Shown here: positions 36,327 to 45,703 of the stretch, piece after piece | How the letters are laid out: the number at the start of each line of letters is the position of its first letter | Position numbering within the stretch: position 1 is the first letter of the stretch | Assembly (NCBI GenBank): GCA_027533425.1 | Contig: JAPZUD010000003.1 | Location: forward strand, 146,983 to 210,982 | Source: Beijerinckiaceae bacterium | GTDB taxonomy: Bacteria; Pseudomonadota; Alphaproteobacteria; Rhizobiales; Beijerinckiaceae | DNA: 64,000 nt | Direction of reading: 5' to 3' | Position numbers and translations under genes: made by a program | Notes under the pieces: generated by a model | Seen by the model: only the letters and a program-made list of their open reading frames with translations | Told to the model about the DNA's origin: nothing | The model's database searches: none

Positions 36327-37373
36327 ATGCGAACCTGCCTGCCTATGAAGGGCCCCTTGTTCGCCTCCATCCTCGCTGCTACCGCCCTCGGCACCCTGCC
36401 GGCACTCTCCCAGGGCACAAGGCCGCAAGTGATGCGCGTTGCCCAGCCGGGAACCCTTTCGGGCCTCGGCGCACCCGTGGATTTCGAACTGCGCGTGGCG
36501 AGCCAGCCGATCGCCCTCATCCAGGCCTCGGACGGTACGATCTGGTTCGCCGCCTACACACTCGGTGCGCTGGGCCGTATCGACCGCGCAAGCCGCGAAA
36601 TTACCTATTTCCCGCTCGGCACCGGCTCGCGGCCCTACGGGCTCGTGGAGGCGCCGGACAGGTCGATCCTGGCCGTTGACCGCGCGCTGAACGTTCTGCA
36701 TCGCCTCGCCCCGGCGAATGGCGAGGTCACCCGGATCGGCATGCCGGCCGACCTGCCCTTCCTTGATCTGTCCAGCCTGCGCCTCGACAGCGAGGGCCGG
36801 GTCTGGTTCAGCGGCGCATCCGGCTGGCTGGGCAGCCACGATCCACGCACCGGCACTACGGATGTCTCCTCGCATGAGGATCTGCAGGGCCTGACGCTCT
36901 CCGCAGCCTCACCGACAGGCTCGCTCTGGTTTGTCGCCGGCAAGTCCGGCCGGATGATCCGTATCGACCCGGCCCGCTCGCGGTTCGACAGTGCCGTCAT
37001 CCCGCCGGAAGTTCAGGGAATCCGCGGCATGGCCGTCAGCCCGTCGGGCGAGGTCTGGCTGTCGGCCATGAAGAGCCAGGCCCTCGTGCGCTATGCAGGC
37101 CGCGCCGCATGGATGACGGCGAAGCTGCCCTGGCCTGAAAGCCGCCCGCAGGCACTGGTCGTGCGGCAGGATGGCACGATCGTCTTCGCCGATGCCGGGC
37201 GTCGCAAGCTCGTCCGGTATCGCCCCGGCCTGGATCGGTTCGAAGACCTTGCCGATCTCGGCGCCGGCGGGGCCATCAAGGCGCTGATCGATCTCGGGGA
37301 TGCCGTGGCCGTAGCCGATATGGGCGCAGACCGGATCCGGATCTATCCCGACCTCCCGCCGACCCAGAATTGA
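36327..37373 (+). CDS. Secreted beta-propeller protein, Vgb (streptogramin lyase)-like
   Basis: The 348-residue protein has a signal sequence (FASILAATALGTLPALSQG) and repeated blades with the D-G-T-I-W-F and G-x-V-W-F pattern (QASDGTIWFAAY, LDSEGRVWFSGA, SPTGSLWFVAG, SPSGEVWLSA, RQDGTIVFAD). This is the fold of virginiamycin B lyase, but here the protein is exported and no catalytic residues can be confirmed. ATG 36327 is supported by GGAG eight bases upstream. It follows opgC by five bases, which suggests a joint envelope role. Confidence 0.75.
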   Translation: MRTCLPMKGPLFASILAATALGTLPALSQGTRPQVMRVAQPGTLSGLGAPVDFELRVASQPIALIQASDGTIWFAAYTLGALGRIDRASREITYFPLGTGSRPYGLVEAPDRSILAVDRALNVLHRLAPANGEVTRIGMPADLPFLDLSSLRLDSEGRVWFSGASGWLGSHDPRTGTTDVSSHEDLQGLTLSAASPTGSLWFVAGKSGRMIRIDPARSRFDSAVIPPEVQGIRGMAVSPSGEVWLSAMKSQALVRYAGRAAWMTAKLPWPESRPQALVVRQDGTIVFADAGRRKLVRYRPGLDRFEDLADLGAGGAIKALIDLGDAVAVADMGADRIRIYPDLPPTQN

Positions 37374-37433
37374 GCGCTGCCCCGGAACGGGGGCTGGAAC
37401 GTCGCCTCTTCCGAATTCAGGCGGGCAGAACGA

Positions 37434-38237
37434 TCAGCGCACCGGAGGAATGCGGGTCGCTGAAATCGCAACCGGCTTGGATACGCTGCTCCCGGCGATC
37501 TGCTCGGCCAGCAGCTTGCCGGTACAGAAATGCGCCAGCTGGGTCATGTGCAGGCCATCCGCCTGCACAAGATCACTCGGCTTGGCCTCGTTGGTTTCGA
37601 TCAGGCGCTTCATGATCGCCTGCCGATGAAAATGCATCACGCCCTGCTTCTTGCCGGCTTCGGTGATCGCCGCCTGCATGACAGGTGTATCCCTGTCCCG
37701 GTCCACCAGCGGCGACACTTGCAGATCAACCAGGACAACCGGAAGCTTGGCGTTCCGGAACGTTTCCAGCGCAGCTTCCATTCGCGCGATCGCGCCTTCG
37801 ACACCGTCCATCTGCAGCACGTCATTGACGCCGAGCTGCCAGACAACGAGATCCGGCTTGAGATTCAGGACATCGCGCTCGATCCGGTCGACCATCTTGG
37901 GGATGGTCTCGCCGCCCCTGCCCTTGTTGACCACCTCGATCGGGGTCAGCATCTGCCGGGCGAGTTCGCGCTCCATGACGCTGGCGAAAAGCTGGTCACG
38001 CGGCATGTCCGGCGTGCCTTCGACCGAGGACGAACCAAGGGCCACGATCCGGATCGGTTCACCGAGATCGACCTTTTCCTGAAGAACGGGCAGGCTTTTC
38101 TCGATGCCTGCCACGGCTTTCGCCTTATGGCACCGCTCGGTGGCTTCAGCAGAAGCGCTGAAGGATCCAACGATTGCAAGACCGGCAAGGAGGCCAAAAA
38201 GCCCGTTCCGCAACGTCAAACGGCCAGATCCGGTCAT
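37434..38237 (-). CDS. Exported SGNH/GDSL hydrolase
   Basis: The 267-residue protein has a signal peptide (NGLFGLLAGLAIVGSFSASAEA). The SGNH blocks are VALGSSSVEGTP with the nucleophile Ser, NKGRGGETIPKM with the oxyanion Gly, WQLGVNDVLQ with Asn, and the DGLHMTQ Asp-His pair. It is probably a periplasmic esterase or acetylhydrolase acting on a cell-envelope or polysaccharide ester. It converges with the Vgb-like gene. An OpgC-type acyltransferase two genes away makes glycan acyl turnover possible. Confidence 0.85.
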   Translation of the reverse strand: MTGSGRLTLRNGLFGLLAGLAIVGSFSASAEATERCHKAKAVAGIEKSLPVLQEKVDLGEPIRIVALGSSSVEGTPDMPRDQLFASVMERELARQMLTPIEVVNKGRGGETIPKMVDRIERDVLNLKPDLVVWQLGVNDVLQMDGVEGAIARMEAALETFRNAKLPVVLVDLQVSPLVDRDRDTPVMQAAITEAGKKQGVMHFHRQAIMKRLIETNEAKPSDLVQADGLHMTQLAHFCTGKLLAEQIAGSSVSKPVAISATRIPPVR

Positions 38238-38333
38238 CGATCCCCCTGCCCTTGGTCATGCCGCCAGCATGCCCTGCAAGGGAAGAATGACCCGAAAGCC
38301 GCGAGGAGTCCAGCCGGCCGGGGAGTCGCAGCC

Positions 38334-40016
38334 TCAGGCCGCGCGAACGGTCTGGAGGAAGCGCTGGACCTCGGAACGCATCGTCTCGGCCTGCCGCGCG
38401 AGATCGGCAGCCGACCCCAGCACCTGCTGCGCGGCGCCCTCGGTATGCCCGGCCGTGGCCGAAACCGCGGTGATCGAGCGCGAGACTTCCTCTGTCCCGC
38501 TCACAGCCTGCTGGACATTGCTGGCAATTTCGCGCGTGGCGCGTTCCTGCTCGCCCACCGAGCCGGCGATTTCCGCCGTGGCGCGGTCGATCAGGGCGAT
38601 GGCGCCGTCAATCTCCTTGATGGCGATGACGGTATCGCTCGTCGCCTGCTGGATCTGGTTGACCATTTCCGAGATCTCGCTCGTCGCCTTCGCCGTCTGG
38701 TTCGCCAGCGCCTTGACCTCGCTCGCCACCACGGCGAAGCCTTTGCCGGCATCTCCGGCCCGCGCCGCCTCGATCGTCGCATTGAGCGCGAGCAGGTTGG
38801 TCTGCTCGGCAAGGCCGTTGATCAGGCTGATCACCGAACCGATCCGCGAAGCCGCCGAGGCCAGGGCCTGCGCGCTCTCGTCGGTCGTGCGCACGCTGGC
38901 CACCGCTTCTGCGGCCGCCTTCGTCGATTCCGCAAGGATCCGCGAAATCTCGCCTGCCGTGCCGGAAAGTTCCTCGCCTGCTGCAGCAAGGCCATGGAAG
39001 GTCGTGCTGGTCTGCGTCGCGGCCGCAGCCACGGTCGAGGCTTCGATCGTCGTGTGCTTTGCCGCCTGCGAGAGCTCGTTCGCTGCCGCTTCAAGCTGGT
39101 TTGCTGCCGAGGAGATGGTCAGCACAACCGAATCCGCATTGCGCTCGAAGCTCGAGATCTCGGCATCGACGCGCGCCTGGCGCTCCCGCTCGGCCAGCCG
39201 CCGGGCCCGCGCCTCGGCATCCGCATGCTGGTTCTGGGCCAGCGCATCCCGGAACACCTGCAGCGCCCGGGCGATCACGCCGATCTCGTCGCGGCGCTCC
39301 ACCCCCTCGATCGCCGTATCGAGCTGCCCCGCCGCGATCCCTTCAACCGAGCCCGTCAGCTGGCGTACCGCCCGCGACAGGCTCCGGCCGAGATACAGCG
39401 CGAACAGCACGAACACGGCCGCAAGCGGGAGGATCTTGGCCGCCAGCGTGCCGGCCTCGCGCCAGAGCGCCTTATCCACGTCATCCACATGCAGGCCGGA
39501 GCCGACAAAGGCCTTCGTGCCCGGCAGCAGCGCATTGTAGGCGATCTTCACCGTCTCGACATCGTCGCCCGGCTTCTTCCAGTGATACTCGGTGAAGCCG
39601 GCCTTGTTGGCCTGAACGACCTTGATGAATTCCTGGATGATCATCACGCCGTTCTTGTCCTTGAGGCCAAGATTGTTCTTGCCCTCGAGATCCTTGCGGA
39701 TCGGATGCATCAGCGTGTCGCCGGAAAGGTCGTAGATGTAGAAGTAATTCCCGTTGTCGAAACGCGAGGTGCGGAGGACATTGCCCGCCGCCCGCACGGC
39801 GTCGGCATCCGAGGCACCGCCGGCCTTGGCCGACTCGTAGGCGCCCTGCATGACGGTCACCGCCGCATCCACCGTATTCCGGATTTCCGCCCGCTTCTGG
39901 TCCAGCATGATCGAGCGGGTCTGCATCATGACCAGCGCGATGGCGCCGGCCAGGAGGACGAGCGCGGCACCGGCGATCAGTGCGAAATTTCGCGTGATGG
40001 ACGCATTCTTGAGCAT
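38334..40016 (-). CDS. Methyl-accepting chemotaxis protein with periplasmic Cache domain (copy 1)
   Basis: The 560-residue receptor has a first membrane helix ([22 protein letters not shown]), a single-Cache domain (about 45-190, [26 protein letters not shown]), a second helix ([15 protein letters not shown]) and a HAMP region ([23 protein letters not shown]). The methyl-accepting signalling domain has the hairpin tip [33 protein letters not shown]. No C-terminal NWETF-type tether is present. The ATG at 40016 is preferred because AAGGA lies nine bases before it. A paralogue follows at 40135. Confidence 0.93.
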   Translation of the reverse strand: MLKNASITRNFALIAGAALVLLAGAIALVMMQTRSIMLDQKRAEIRNTVDAAVTVMQGAYESAKAGGASDADAVRAAGNVLRTSRFDNGNYFYIYDLSGDTLMHPIRKDLEGKNNLGLKDKNGVMIIQEFIKVVQANKAGFTEYHWKKPGDDVETVKIAYNALLPGTKAFVGSGLHVDDVDKALWREAGTLAAKILPLAAVFVLFALYLGRSLSRAVRQLTGSVEGIAAGQLDTAIEGVERRDEIGVIARALQVFRDALAQNQHADAEARARRLAERERQARVDAEISSFERNADSVVLTISSAANQLEAAANELSQAAKHTTIEASTVAAAATQTSTTFHGLAAAGEELSGTAGEISRILAESTKAAAEAVASVRTTDESAQALASAASRIGSVISLINGLAEQTNLLALNATIEAARAGDAGKGFAVVASEVKALANQTAKATSEISEMVNQIQQATSDTVIAIKEIDGAIALIDRATAEIAGSVGEQERATREIASNVQQAVSGTEEVSRSITAVSATAGHTEGAAQQVLGSAADLARQAETMRSEVQRFLQTVRAA

Positions 40017-40134
40017 TCGGACCATTCCTTGAAGTCAGTCTAATCTTCAGATGCACCGCAATTCGTAAATTCTCGGTCAACTATCGGGCGTCCTGCCCGG
40101 AAAATGGACAGGATCGCCGGCAACTGTTCGCCCT

Positions 40135-41817
40135 TCACGCCGCGCGAACAGTCTGCAGGAAGCGCTGGACCTCGGAACGCATCGTCTCGGCCTGCCGCGC
40201 GAGATCGGCAGCCGACCCCAGCACCTGCTGTGCAGCGCCCTCGGTATGCCCGGCCGTGGCCGAAACCGCGGTGATCGAGCGCGAGACTTCCTCTGTCCCG
40301 CTCACCGCCTGCTGGACATTGCTGGCAATTTCGCGCGTAGCACGTTCCTGCTCGCCCACCGAGCCGGCGATTTCCGCCGTGGCACGGTCGATCAGGGCGA
40401 TGGCGCCGTCAATCTCCCGGATCGCCACGACCGTGTCGTTGGAAGCCTGCTGGATCTGGTTGACCATTTCCGAGATCTCGCTCGTCGCCTTCGCCGTCTG
40501 GTTCGCCAGCGCCTTGACCTCGTTCGCCACGACAGCAAACCCCCGGCCGGCATCCCCGGCCCGCGCCGCCTCGATCGTCGCATTGAGCGCGAGCAGGTTG
40601 GTCTGCTCGGCAAGGCCGTTGATCAGGCTGATCACCGAACCGATCCGCGAAGCCGCCGAGGCCAGGGCCTGTGCGCTCTCGTCGGTCGTGCGCACGCTGG
40701 CCACCGCATCGGCAGCCGCCTTCGTCGATTCCGCAAGGATCCGCGAGATCTCGCCTGCCGTGCCGGAAAGTTCCTCGCCTGCTGCAGCGAGGCCATGGAA
40801 GGTCGTGCTGGTCTGCGTCGCGGCGGAGGCCACAGCAGACGCTTCCATCGTAGTCAGCCTGGCAGCCTGCGACAATTCATTGGCCGCCGCTTCCAGCTGG
40901 TTTGCTGCCGAGGAAATGGTCAGCACCACAGAATCGGCACTGCGCTCGAAGCTGGAAATCTCGGCTTCGACAAGCACCTGCCGCTGCTGCTCGGCCATGC
41001 GGCGGGCCAGGGCTTCGCTCTCGGCCTGCTGCTTCTCGGCCAAAGCATCCCGGAAGACCTGCAGCGCCCGGGCAATGACGCCGATCTCGTCGCGGCGCTC
41101 CACACCCTCGATCGCCGTATCGAGCTGCCCGGCCGCGATCCCTTCAACCGAGCCCGTCAGCTGCCGCACCGCCCGCGACAGGCGCCGCCCGAGATACAGA
41201 GCGAACAGCCCGAACAGGGCCGCCAACGGGAGAAGCTTCAGCAGGACCGAGCGGACCTCGCGCCACAAGGCAGCATCGACATCATCCACATGCAGGCCAG
41301 CATTGATGAAGGCGTCGACGCCCTCGAGCCGCAGGTTGTAGGAGATCTTCAGGCTCTCCTCCTCCGCACCGGGCTTTTTCCAGTAATACTCGGTGAAGCC
41401 CTTGCCCTGCTGCCGGACAACGCGGATGAAATCCTGCACCATCAGGAAGCCGTTCCTGTCCTTCATGTCGATGATGTTCCGGCCCTCGAGATCCTTGCGG
41501 ACCGGGTGCAGGAGCATCTCTCCGCGCAGATTGAGCACGAAAAGGTAGTTGGAGCCCTCGAACCGCGCATGGCGCAAGGCCTCGAGCGCCGCTTTCATCG
41601 CATCGTAATCGGTCAGGCCATCCGCCTTCCCGCGGTCCAGCATGCCCTTGAACAGGCTGCCGCCAGCCTCGACGATATGCTGGATCTCGGTCCGCTTCTG
41701 GTCGAGCATCGCGGAGCGCATCTGGGCAAAGCTGAGAGAAAGCGCGGCGAGGCCCAGGAGGAGGGTTGCAAGCGCGAGCAACACGAAACTCTTCGTGATC
41801 GAAACCGATTTCAACAT
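40135..41817 (-). CDS. Methyl-accepting chemotaxis protein with Cache domain (copy 2)
   Basis: The 560-residue paralogue of the downstream receptor has the same layout: helix ([20 protein letters not shown]), single-Cache domain ([25 protein letters not shown]), helix, HAMP and signalling domain. The last 93 residues are identical to copy 1, while the sensor domains have diverged. The start is set at 41817 ([10 protein letters not shown]) by comparison with copy 1; the 75-codon upstream extension has no counterpart there. Different ligands are likely; small organic acids are common for this Cache class. Confidence 0.93.
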   Translation of the reverse strand: MLKSVSITKSFVLLALATLLLGLAALSLSFAQMRSAMLDQKRTEIQHIVEAGGSLFKGMLDRGKADGLTDYDAMKAALEALRHARFEGSNYLFVLNLRGEMLLHPVRKDLEGRNIIDMKDRNGFLMVQDFIRVVRQQGKGFTEYYWKKPGAEEESLKISYNLRLEGVDAFINAGLHVDDVDAALWREVRSVLLKLLPLAALFGLFALYLGRRLSRAVRQLTGSVEGIAAGQLDTAIEGVERRDEIGVIARALQVFRDALAEKQQAESEALARRMAEQQRQVLVEAEISSFERSADSVVLTISSAANQLEAAANELSQAARLTTMEASAVASAATQTSTTFHGLAAAGEELSGTAGEISRILAESTKAAADAVASVRTTDESAQALASAASRIGSVISLINGLAEQTNLLALNATIEAARAGDAGRGFAVVANEVKALANQTAKATSEISEMVNQIQQASNDTVVAIREIDGAIALIDRATAEIAGSVGEQERATREIASNVQQAVSGTEEVSRSITAVSATAGHTEGAAQQVLGSAADLARQAETMRSEVQRFLQTVRAA

Positions 41818-41943
41818 GACTTCAACTCTGGAATTTCTGAAAAAAGGGATGGTGCTTAAACATCCACGTTGTCGCATGTATAAATTAATCAATCGCAAAT
41901 CGGCCTTGGCTGGCCGATCCGTTTTGCCCGCGCCAGGCCAAAC

Positions 41944-41969
41944 GAAAAAGACCCGCCGTTTCCGGCGGG
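41944..41969 (-). terminator. Rho-independent terminator downstream of mmsA
   Basis: CCCGCCG and CGGCGGG form a perfect 7-bp stem around a TTTC loop. On the minus strand it is followed by TCTTTTTCG. It lies about 70 bases past the mmsA stop. Confidence 0.75.
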
Positions 41970-42038
41970 CCTTCTGATTGCGTCGGGGGGAGTCCGCCGC
42001 AACCGGGAGCGAAACCATCTCACGCGATGGTGGGCGGA

Positions 42039-43535
42039 TCACCCCATGGTGGGGATCACGAAGCTGGCGCCATCCTTGATGCCTGAGGGCCAGCGCGAGG
42101 TAACCGTCTTCGTCTTGGTGTAGAAGCGGAACGCATCCGGCCCGTGCTGGTTGAGATCGCCGAACGAGGAGCGCTTCCAGCCGCCGAACGTGTAATAGGC
42201 CAGCGGCACGGGGATCGGCACATTCACGCCGACCATCCCGACCTCGACCTTGGCCGCGAAATCCCGCGCGGCATCGCCATCGCGGGTGAAGATCGCGACG
42301 CCATTGCCATATTCATGGTCGTTGCAGAGGCGCAGCCCCTCCTCGTAATCCCTGGCGCGGACAACCGAGAGTACCGGCCCGAAAATCTCTTCCTTGTAGA
42401 TCCGCATGTCCGGCGTCACCTCGTCGAAGAGGCAGCCGCCCATGTAGAAGCCGTTCTCGTAGCCCTGCATCCGGAAGCCGCGGCCATCGACCTTGAGCTT
42501 CGCGCCTTCCTGCACGCCGAGATCGACATAGCCCTTGATCCGCTCGAGGGCGGCCTTGGTCACGACCGGGCCGAAATCGGCGCTGGAATCGGTCGAGGGG
42601 CCGATCTTCAGGCTCTCGACGCGGGGGATCAGCCGGCGGACCAGTTCTTCCGCCGTCTTCTGGCCGACCGGCACCGCCACCGAAATGGCCATGCAGCGTT
42701 CGCCGGCCGAGCCATAGCCCGCGCCGATCAGCGCATCGACGGCCTGGTCCATATCGGCATCCGGCATGATGACCATATGGTTCTTCGCGCCGCCGAAGCA
42801 TTGCACGCGCTTCCCGTTCGAGCAGCCGCGGCCATAGATGTATTCGGCGATGGGCGTCGAGCCGACAAAGCCGATCGCCTTGATATCCGGATGGTCGAGG
42901 ATGGCATCGACCGATTCCTTGTCGCCGTTGACGACATTGAAGATGCCCGGCGGTAGGCCAGCTTCGAGGAACAGTTCGGCCAGGCGCAGCGGCACGCCCG
43001 GGTCCCGTTCAGACGGCTTGAGGATGAAGGCATTGCCGGCGGCAATCGCCGGGCCGGCCTTCCAGAGCGGGATCATCGCCGGGAAGTTGAACGGCGTGAT
43101 GCCGGCAACGACCCCGAGCGGCTGGCGCATCGAATAGATGTCGATGCCCGGGCCCGCGCCCTCGGTATATTCGCCCTTCATCATCTGCGGCGCGCCAATG
43201 CAATATTCGACCACCTCGATGCCGCGCTGGATATCGCCTTTCGCATCGGCAACGGTCTTGCCATGCTCGCGGGCGAGGATATCGGCCAGTTCGTCATTGG
43301 CCTTCGCGGCGAGTTCGAGGAACTTCATCAGCACGCGGGCGCGGCGCTGCGGGTTGGTGGCGGCCCAGGCCGGCTGCGCCGCCTTGGCATTGGCCACGGC
43401 CTCGGCCAGCTCCGCCTTGGAGGCCAGCGCGACCGTGCCGCGCACCGAACCGTCCATCGGCTGGAAAACCTCGGTGGTCCGCCCGGAAGTGCCGGCAACG
43501 CGCTTGCCGCCGATGAAATGCCCGTAGGTGATCAT
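42039..43535 (-). CDS. mmsA: Methylmalonate-semialdehyde dehydrogenase (CoA-acylating)
   Basis: The 498-residue enzyme has the MmsA/IolA hallmarks: HFIGGKRV near the start, [27 protein letters not shown], and the catalytic Cys in [14 protein letters not shown]. The general-base glutamate of ordinary aldehyde dehydrogenases is replaced ([18 protein letters not shown]), as expected for the CoA-dependent class. It makes propionyl-CoA or acetyl-CoA in valine, beta-alanine or myo-inositol breakdown. It is 18 bases downstream of the nitronate monooxygenase gene and likely co-transcribed with it. Confidence 0.93.
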   Translation of the reverse strand: MITYGHFIGGKRVAGTSGRTTEVFQPMDGSVRGTVALASKAELAEAVANAKAAQPAWAATNPQRRARVLMKFLELAAKANDELADILAREHGKTVADAKGDIQRGIEVVEYCIGAPQMMKGEYTEGAGPGIDIYSMRQPLGVVAGITPFNFPAMIPLWKAGPAIAAGNAFILKPSERDPGVPLRLAELFLEAGLPPGIFNVVNGDKESVDAILDHPDIKAIGFVGSTPIAEYIYGRGCSNGKRVQCFGGAKNHMVIMPDADMDQAVDALIGAGYGSAGERCMAISVAVPVGQKTAEELVRRLIPRVESLKIGPSTDSSADFGPVVTKAALERIKGYVDLGVQEGAKLKVDGRGFRMQGYENGFYMGGCLFDEVTPDMRIYKEEIFGPVLSVVRARDYEEGLRLCNDHEYGNGVAIFTRDGDAARDFAAKVEVGMVGVNVPIPVPLAYYTFGGWKRSSFGDLNQHGPDAFRFYTKTKTVTSRWPSGIKDGASFVIPTMG

Positions 43536-43553
43536 GTCCTGTCCTCTCCTGAC

Positions 43554-44606
43554 TCAGATGGCGTAACGGTCGGCGGTCTCGCGCATCGCGGCGCGGGCTT
43601 CCGCCCAGAATTGGGAAACGAGATCGGCCGTGCGGCCTTCGCGCAACGCATGCACGCCCTGCCCCGCCCAGAGCGAGAGCATGTCGGAGCGGCCGGCCTT
43701 GGCATTGGCGGCCCGCAATTCCTGCGTCAGCGCATTCTGGATCGGATAGGGCGGAATCTCGGCCTCGCGCATCTCGCGCATGAAGCGGTTCTCGATGCCT
43801 CGGGCATGGCGGCCGGAAAAGGCGCGGGTCAGCCGCACGTCATCGGCCGTATGCCCGGCCAGTTCGGCCCGCCACGGCGCGGAGATGGTGGATTCCGCGG
43901 CCAGCAGGAAGGCCGTGCCCATCTGCACCGCATCCGCGCCCAGCAGGAGCATCGCCGCGATGCCGCGCCCGTCCATGATGCCACCGGCCGCAATCACCGG
44001 CAGCGCCACGGCGGCCTTGATCGCGGGAACCAGCGCCGCGATCCCGACAAGGCTTTCCTCGACCGGCCGCAAGAAGGTGCCACGATGCCCACCCGCTTCC
44101 ATGCCCTGCGCGAGGATCGCATCCGCCCCGACGGCATGCCAGGCCACGGCCTCGGCCACGGTGGTGGCGGTGCCGACAATCCGCGTACCGGTAGCCCGGA
44201 GCCGGGCCGCCTGCTGGGCAGAGAGGATGCCGAAGGTGAAGCTCGCAACCGGCGGCGCCGCCTCGACCAGCGCGTTGAACTGGCTGGCGAAATCCTCGGC
44301 CCATTTGTTGGGGATGGATTGCGCCGGCAGGCCGAGTTCGGCCCGCCACGCGGCCAGCTGCGCCATGGCGCGTGCTACCTGCGCCGGATCGGGCATCGCA
44401 GGATCGAGCACGAAGAGATTGGCGCTGAAGGGCCGGCCGCCGAGATCGGCCTTCATCCGGGCAACCTGCTCGAGGATCGCATCCGCCGACGACCCGGCAA
44501 GGGCCAGCGCGCCGAGCGCCCCGGCCCGGCTCGCCTCGCGCGCCATATCCGGCCCGGACGCGCCAAGCATAGGCGACTGGAAGATCGGCAAATCCTGTCC
44601 GAACAT
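43554..44606 (-). CDS. Nitronate monooxygenase family FMN enzyme
   Basis: The 350-residue TIM-barrel protein has FQSPMLGASGPDMA at the N-terminus, the FMN-binding QGMEAGGHRGTF, PVIAAGGIMDGRGIAAMLLLGADAVQMGTAF, and the conserved SIPNKW region. Such enzymes oxidise nitronates including propionate-3-nitronate, a toxic plant nitro acid; others are quinone reductases or enoyl reductases. Pairing with mmsA is suggestive, because propionate-3-nitronate breakdown gives malonate semialdehyde. The start at 44606 (MFGQDLP) gives the normal family N-terminus. Confidence 0.86.
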   Translation of the reverse strand: MFGQDLPIFQSPMLGASGPDMAREASRAGALGALALAGSSADAILEQVARMKADLGGRPFSANLFVLDPAMPDPAQVARAMAQLAAWRAELGLPAQSIPNKWAEDFASQFNALVEAAPPVASFTFGILSAQQAARLRATGTRIVGTATTVAEAVAWHAVGADAILAQGMEAGGHRGTFLRPVEESLVGIAALVPAIKAAVALPVIAAGGIMDGRGIAAMLLLGADAVQMGTAFLLAAESTISAPWRAELAGHTADDVRLTRAFSGRHARGIENRFMREMREAEIPPYPIQNALTQELRAANAKAGRSDMLSLWAGQGVHALREGRTADLVSQFWAEARAAMRETADRYAI

Positions 44607-44650
44607 GGTGATCCTGCTTTGCTGCCGTCTCGCTCTCGCATGCGGATTTT

Positions 44651-44674
44651 CGCAACTCAATCCTTGAGTTTGCG
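44651..44674. promoter_or_regulatory. Dyad in the divergent lysR - nitronate monooxygenase promoter
   Basis: CGCAACTCAA, a three-base spacer and TTGAGTTTGCG form an inverted repeat with a single extra T. The flanks carry two similar GGATTTTCGC/AAATTTTCGC elements. The dyad lies midway between the two divergent starts, as expected for a LysR-type recognition site. Confidence 0.5.
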
Positions 44675-44727
44675 ACCCCGATCTGCAAATTTTCGCTCAC
44701 CGTCACCTGCCGGAAAGCGAAACTCGG

Positions 44728-45618
44728 ATGGATTGGGACAATGTCAGGGCCTTTCTGGCCGTCGCGCGGCAGGGCCAGTTCCTCGGCGCGGCCCGCTCGC
44801 TGCGGATCAACCAGGCGACAATCGCCCGGCGGGTCACGGCCCTGGAGCAGGACCTGCAGGCGACCCTGTTCGAGCGCTCGACGACGGGGGTGAACCTCAC
44901 CGAGGCCGGCCGCACCCTGCTCGCCCATGCCGAGCGGATGGAAAGCGAGATGCTGCAGGCCGAGGCGGATCTGCGCCAGCAGGATATCCATCTCGCCGGC
45001 ACGGTGCGGATCGGCGCGCCGGATGGCTTCACCACCTATTTCCTCGTGCCTGCCCTGAGGGAACTGGTGGAGCGCCACCCCCTGCTCGATATCCAGCTCG
45101 TGCCGATGCCGCTCGCCGTCAGCCTTGCGCGGCGCGATGTCGATATCGCCATCACCATCGAGGAGCCGGAAGCGGGGCGGATCGTCGCCCGCAAGCTCAC
45201 CGAATACAGCCTCGGCATTTTCGGCGCCCGCGCCTATCTCGACCGGCAGGGCCGCCCGGCACGGCTGGAGGATCTCGATGCCCATCGCCTGATCGGCTAT
45301 GTCGAATCCTACGCCCTGCCCTCGGCCATGGCCTATGTCAGCGAGTTGTTCGGTGGCCGGCGTACGGCCTTCGAATGCGCCAGCGCGGTCGGGCAGGTCG
45401 AGGCCGTGCGCGCCGGCATGGGGCTGGCGGTGCTGCATCATTTCATCGCGGCCACCGTGCCCGATCTCGAACCCGTCCTGCCACAGCGGCATGCCCGGCG
45501 GGCCTACTGGCTGTCCATCCACGAGGATGTCCGCGCACTCGGGCGCATCCGCGCCGTGATCGACCATATCGCCGCCGTCACGCAGGCCCGGCGTGCGGCC
45601 TTTCTTGCCCCGAGATGA
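44728..45618 (+). CDS. LysR-family transcriptional regulator
   Basis: The 296-residue protein has an N-terminal helix-turn-helix (DNVRAFLAVARQGQFLGAARSLRINQATIARRVTALEQDL) and a periplasmic-binding-protein-like effector domain (LAGTVRIGAPDGFTTYFLVPAL). It is divergent from the nitronate monooxygenase-mmsA unit, and the intervening 121 bases contain a dyad, so it most likely controls that unit. The inducer is unknown. Confidence 0.91.
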   Translation: MDWDNVRAFLAVARQGQFLGAARSLRINQATIARRVTALEQDLQATLFERSTTGVNLTEAGRTLLAHAERMESEMLQAEADLRQQDIHLAGTVRIGAPDGFTTYFLVPALRELVERHPLLDIQLVPMPLAVSLARRDVDIAITIEEPEAGRIVARKLTEYSLGIFGARAYLDRQGRPARLEDLDAHRLIGYVESYALPSAMAYVSELFGGRRTAFECASAVGQVEAVRAGMGLAVLHHFIAATVPDLEPVLPQRHARRAYWLSIHEDVRALGRIRAVIDHIAAVTQARRAAFLAPR

Positions 45619-45660
45619 GCAGTTTTGCTTGCGAAACAGGCAGCTCCCCGGCATGCTTGA

Positions 45661-45675
45661 ATTGGTCTGACCAAT
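45661..45675. promoter_or_regulatory. GntR operator copy upstream of uxaA
   Basis: ATTGGTCTGACCAAT is a perfect odd palindrome ending 28 bases before the uxaA start. An identical 15-mer occurs at 53991-54005 beside the gntR gene, and the two copies share further A/T flanks. FadR/UxuR-type GntR proteins recognise TGGT-N-ACCA-like sites, so I call this their operator. Confidence 0.82.
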
Positions 45676-45703
45676 TTTCGAACAAGCCTCCCGGAGTGCC
45701 CTG

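Noticed and set aside
41818..42042. 75-codon N-terminal extension of chemoreceptor copy 2
   Set aside because: It crosses the mmsA terminator hairpin and is absent from the paralogue, whose start aligns with ATG 41817.
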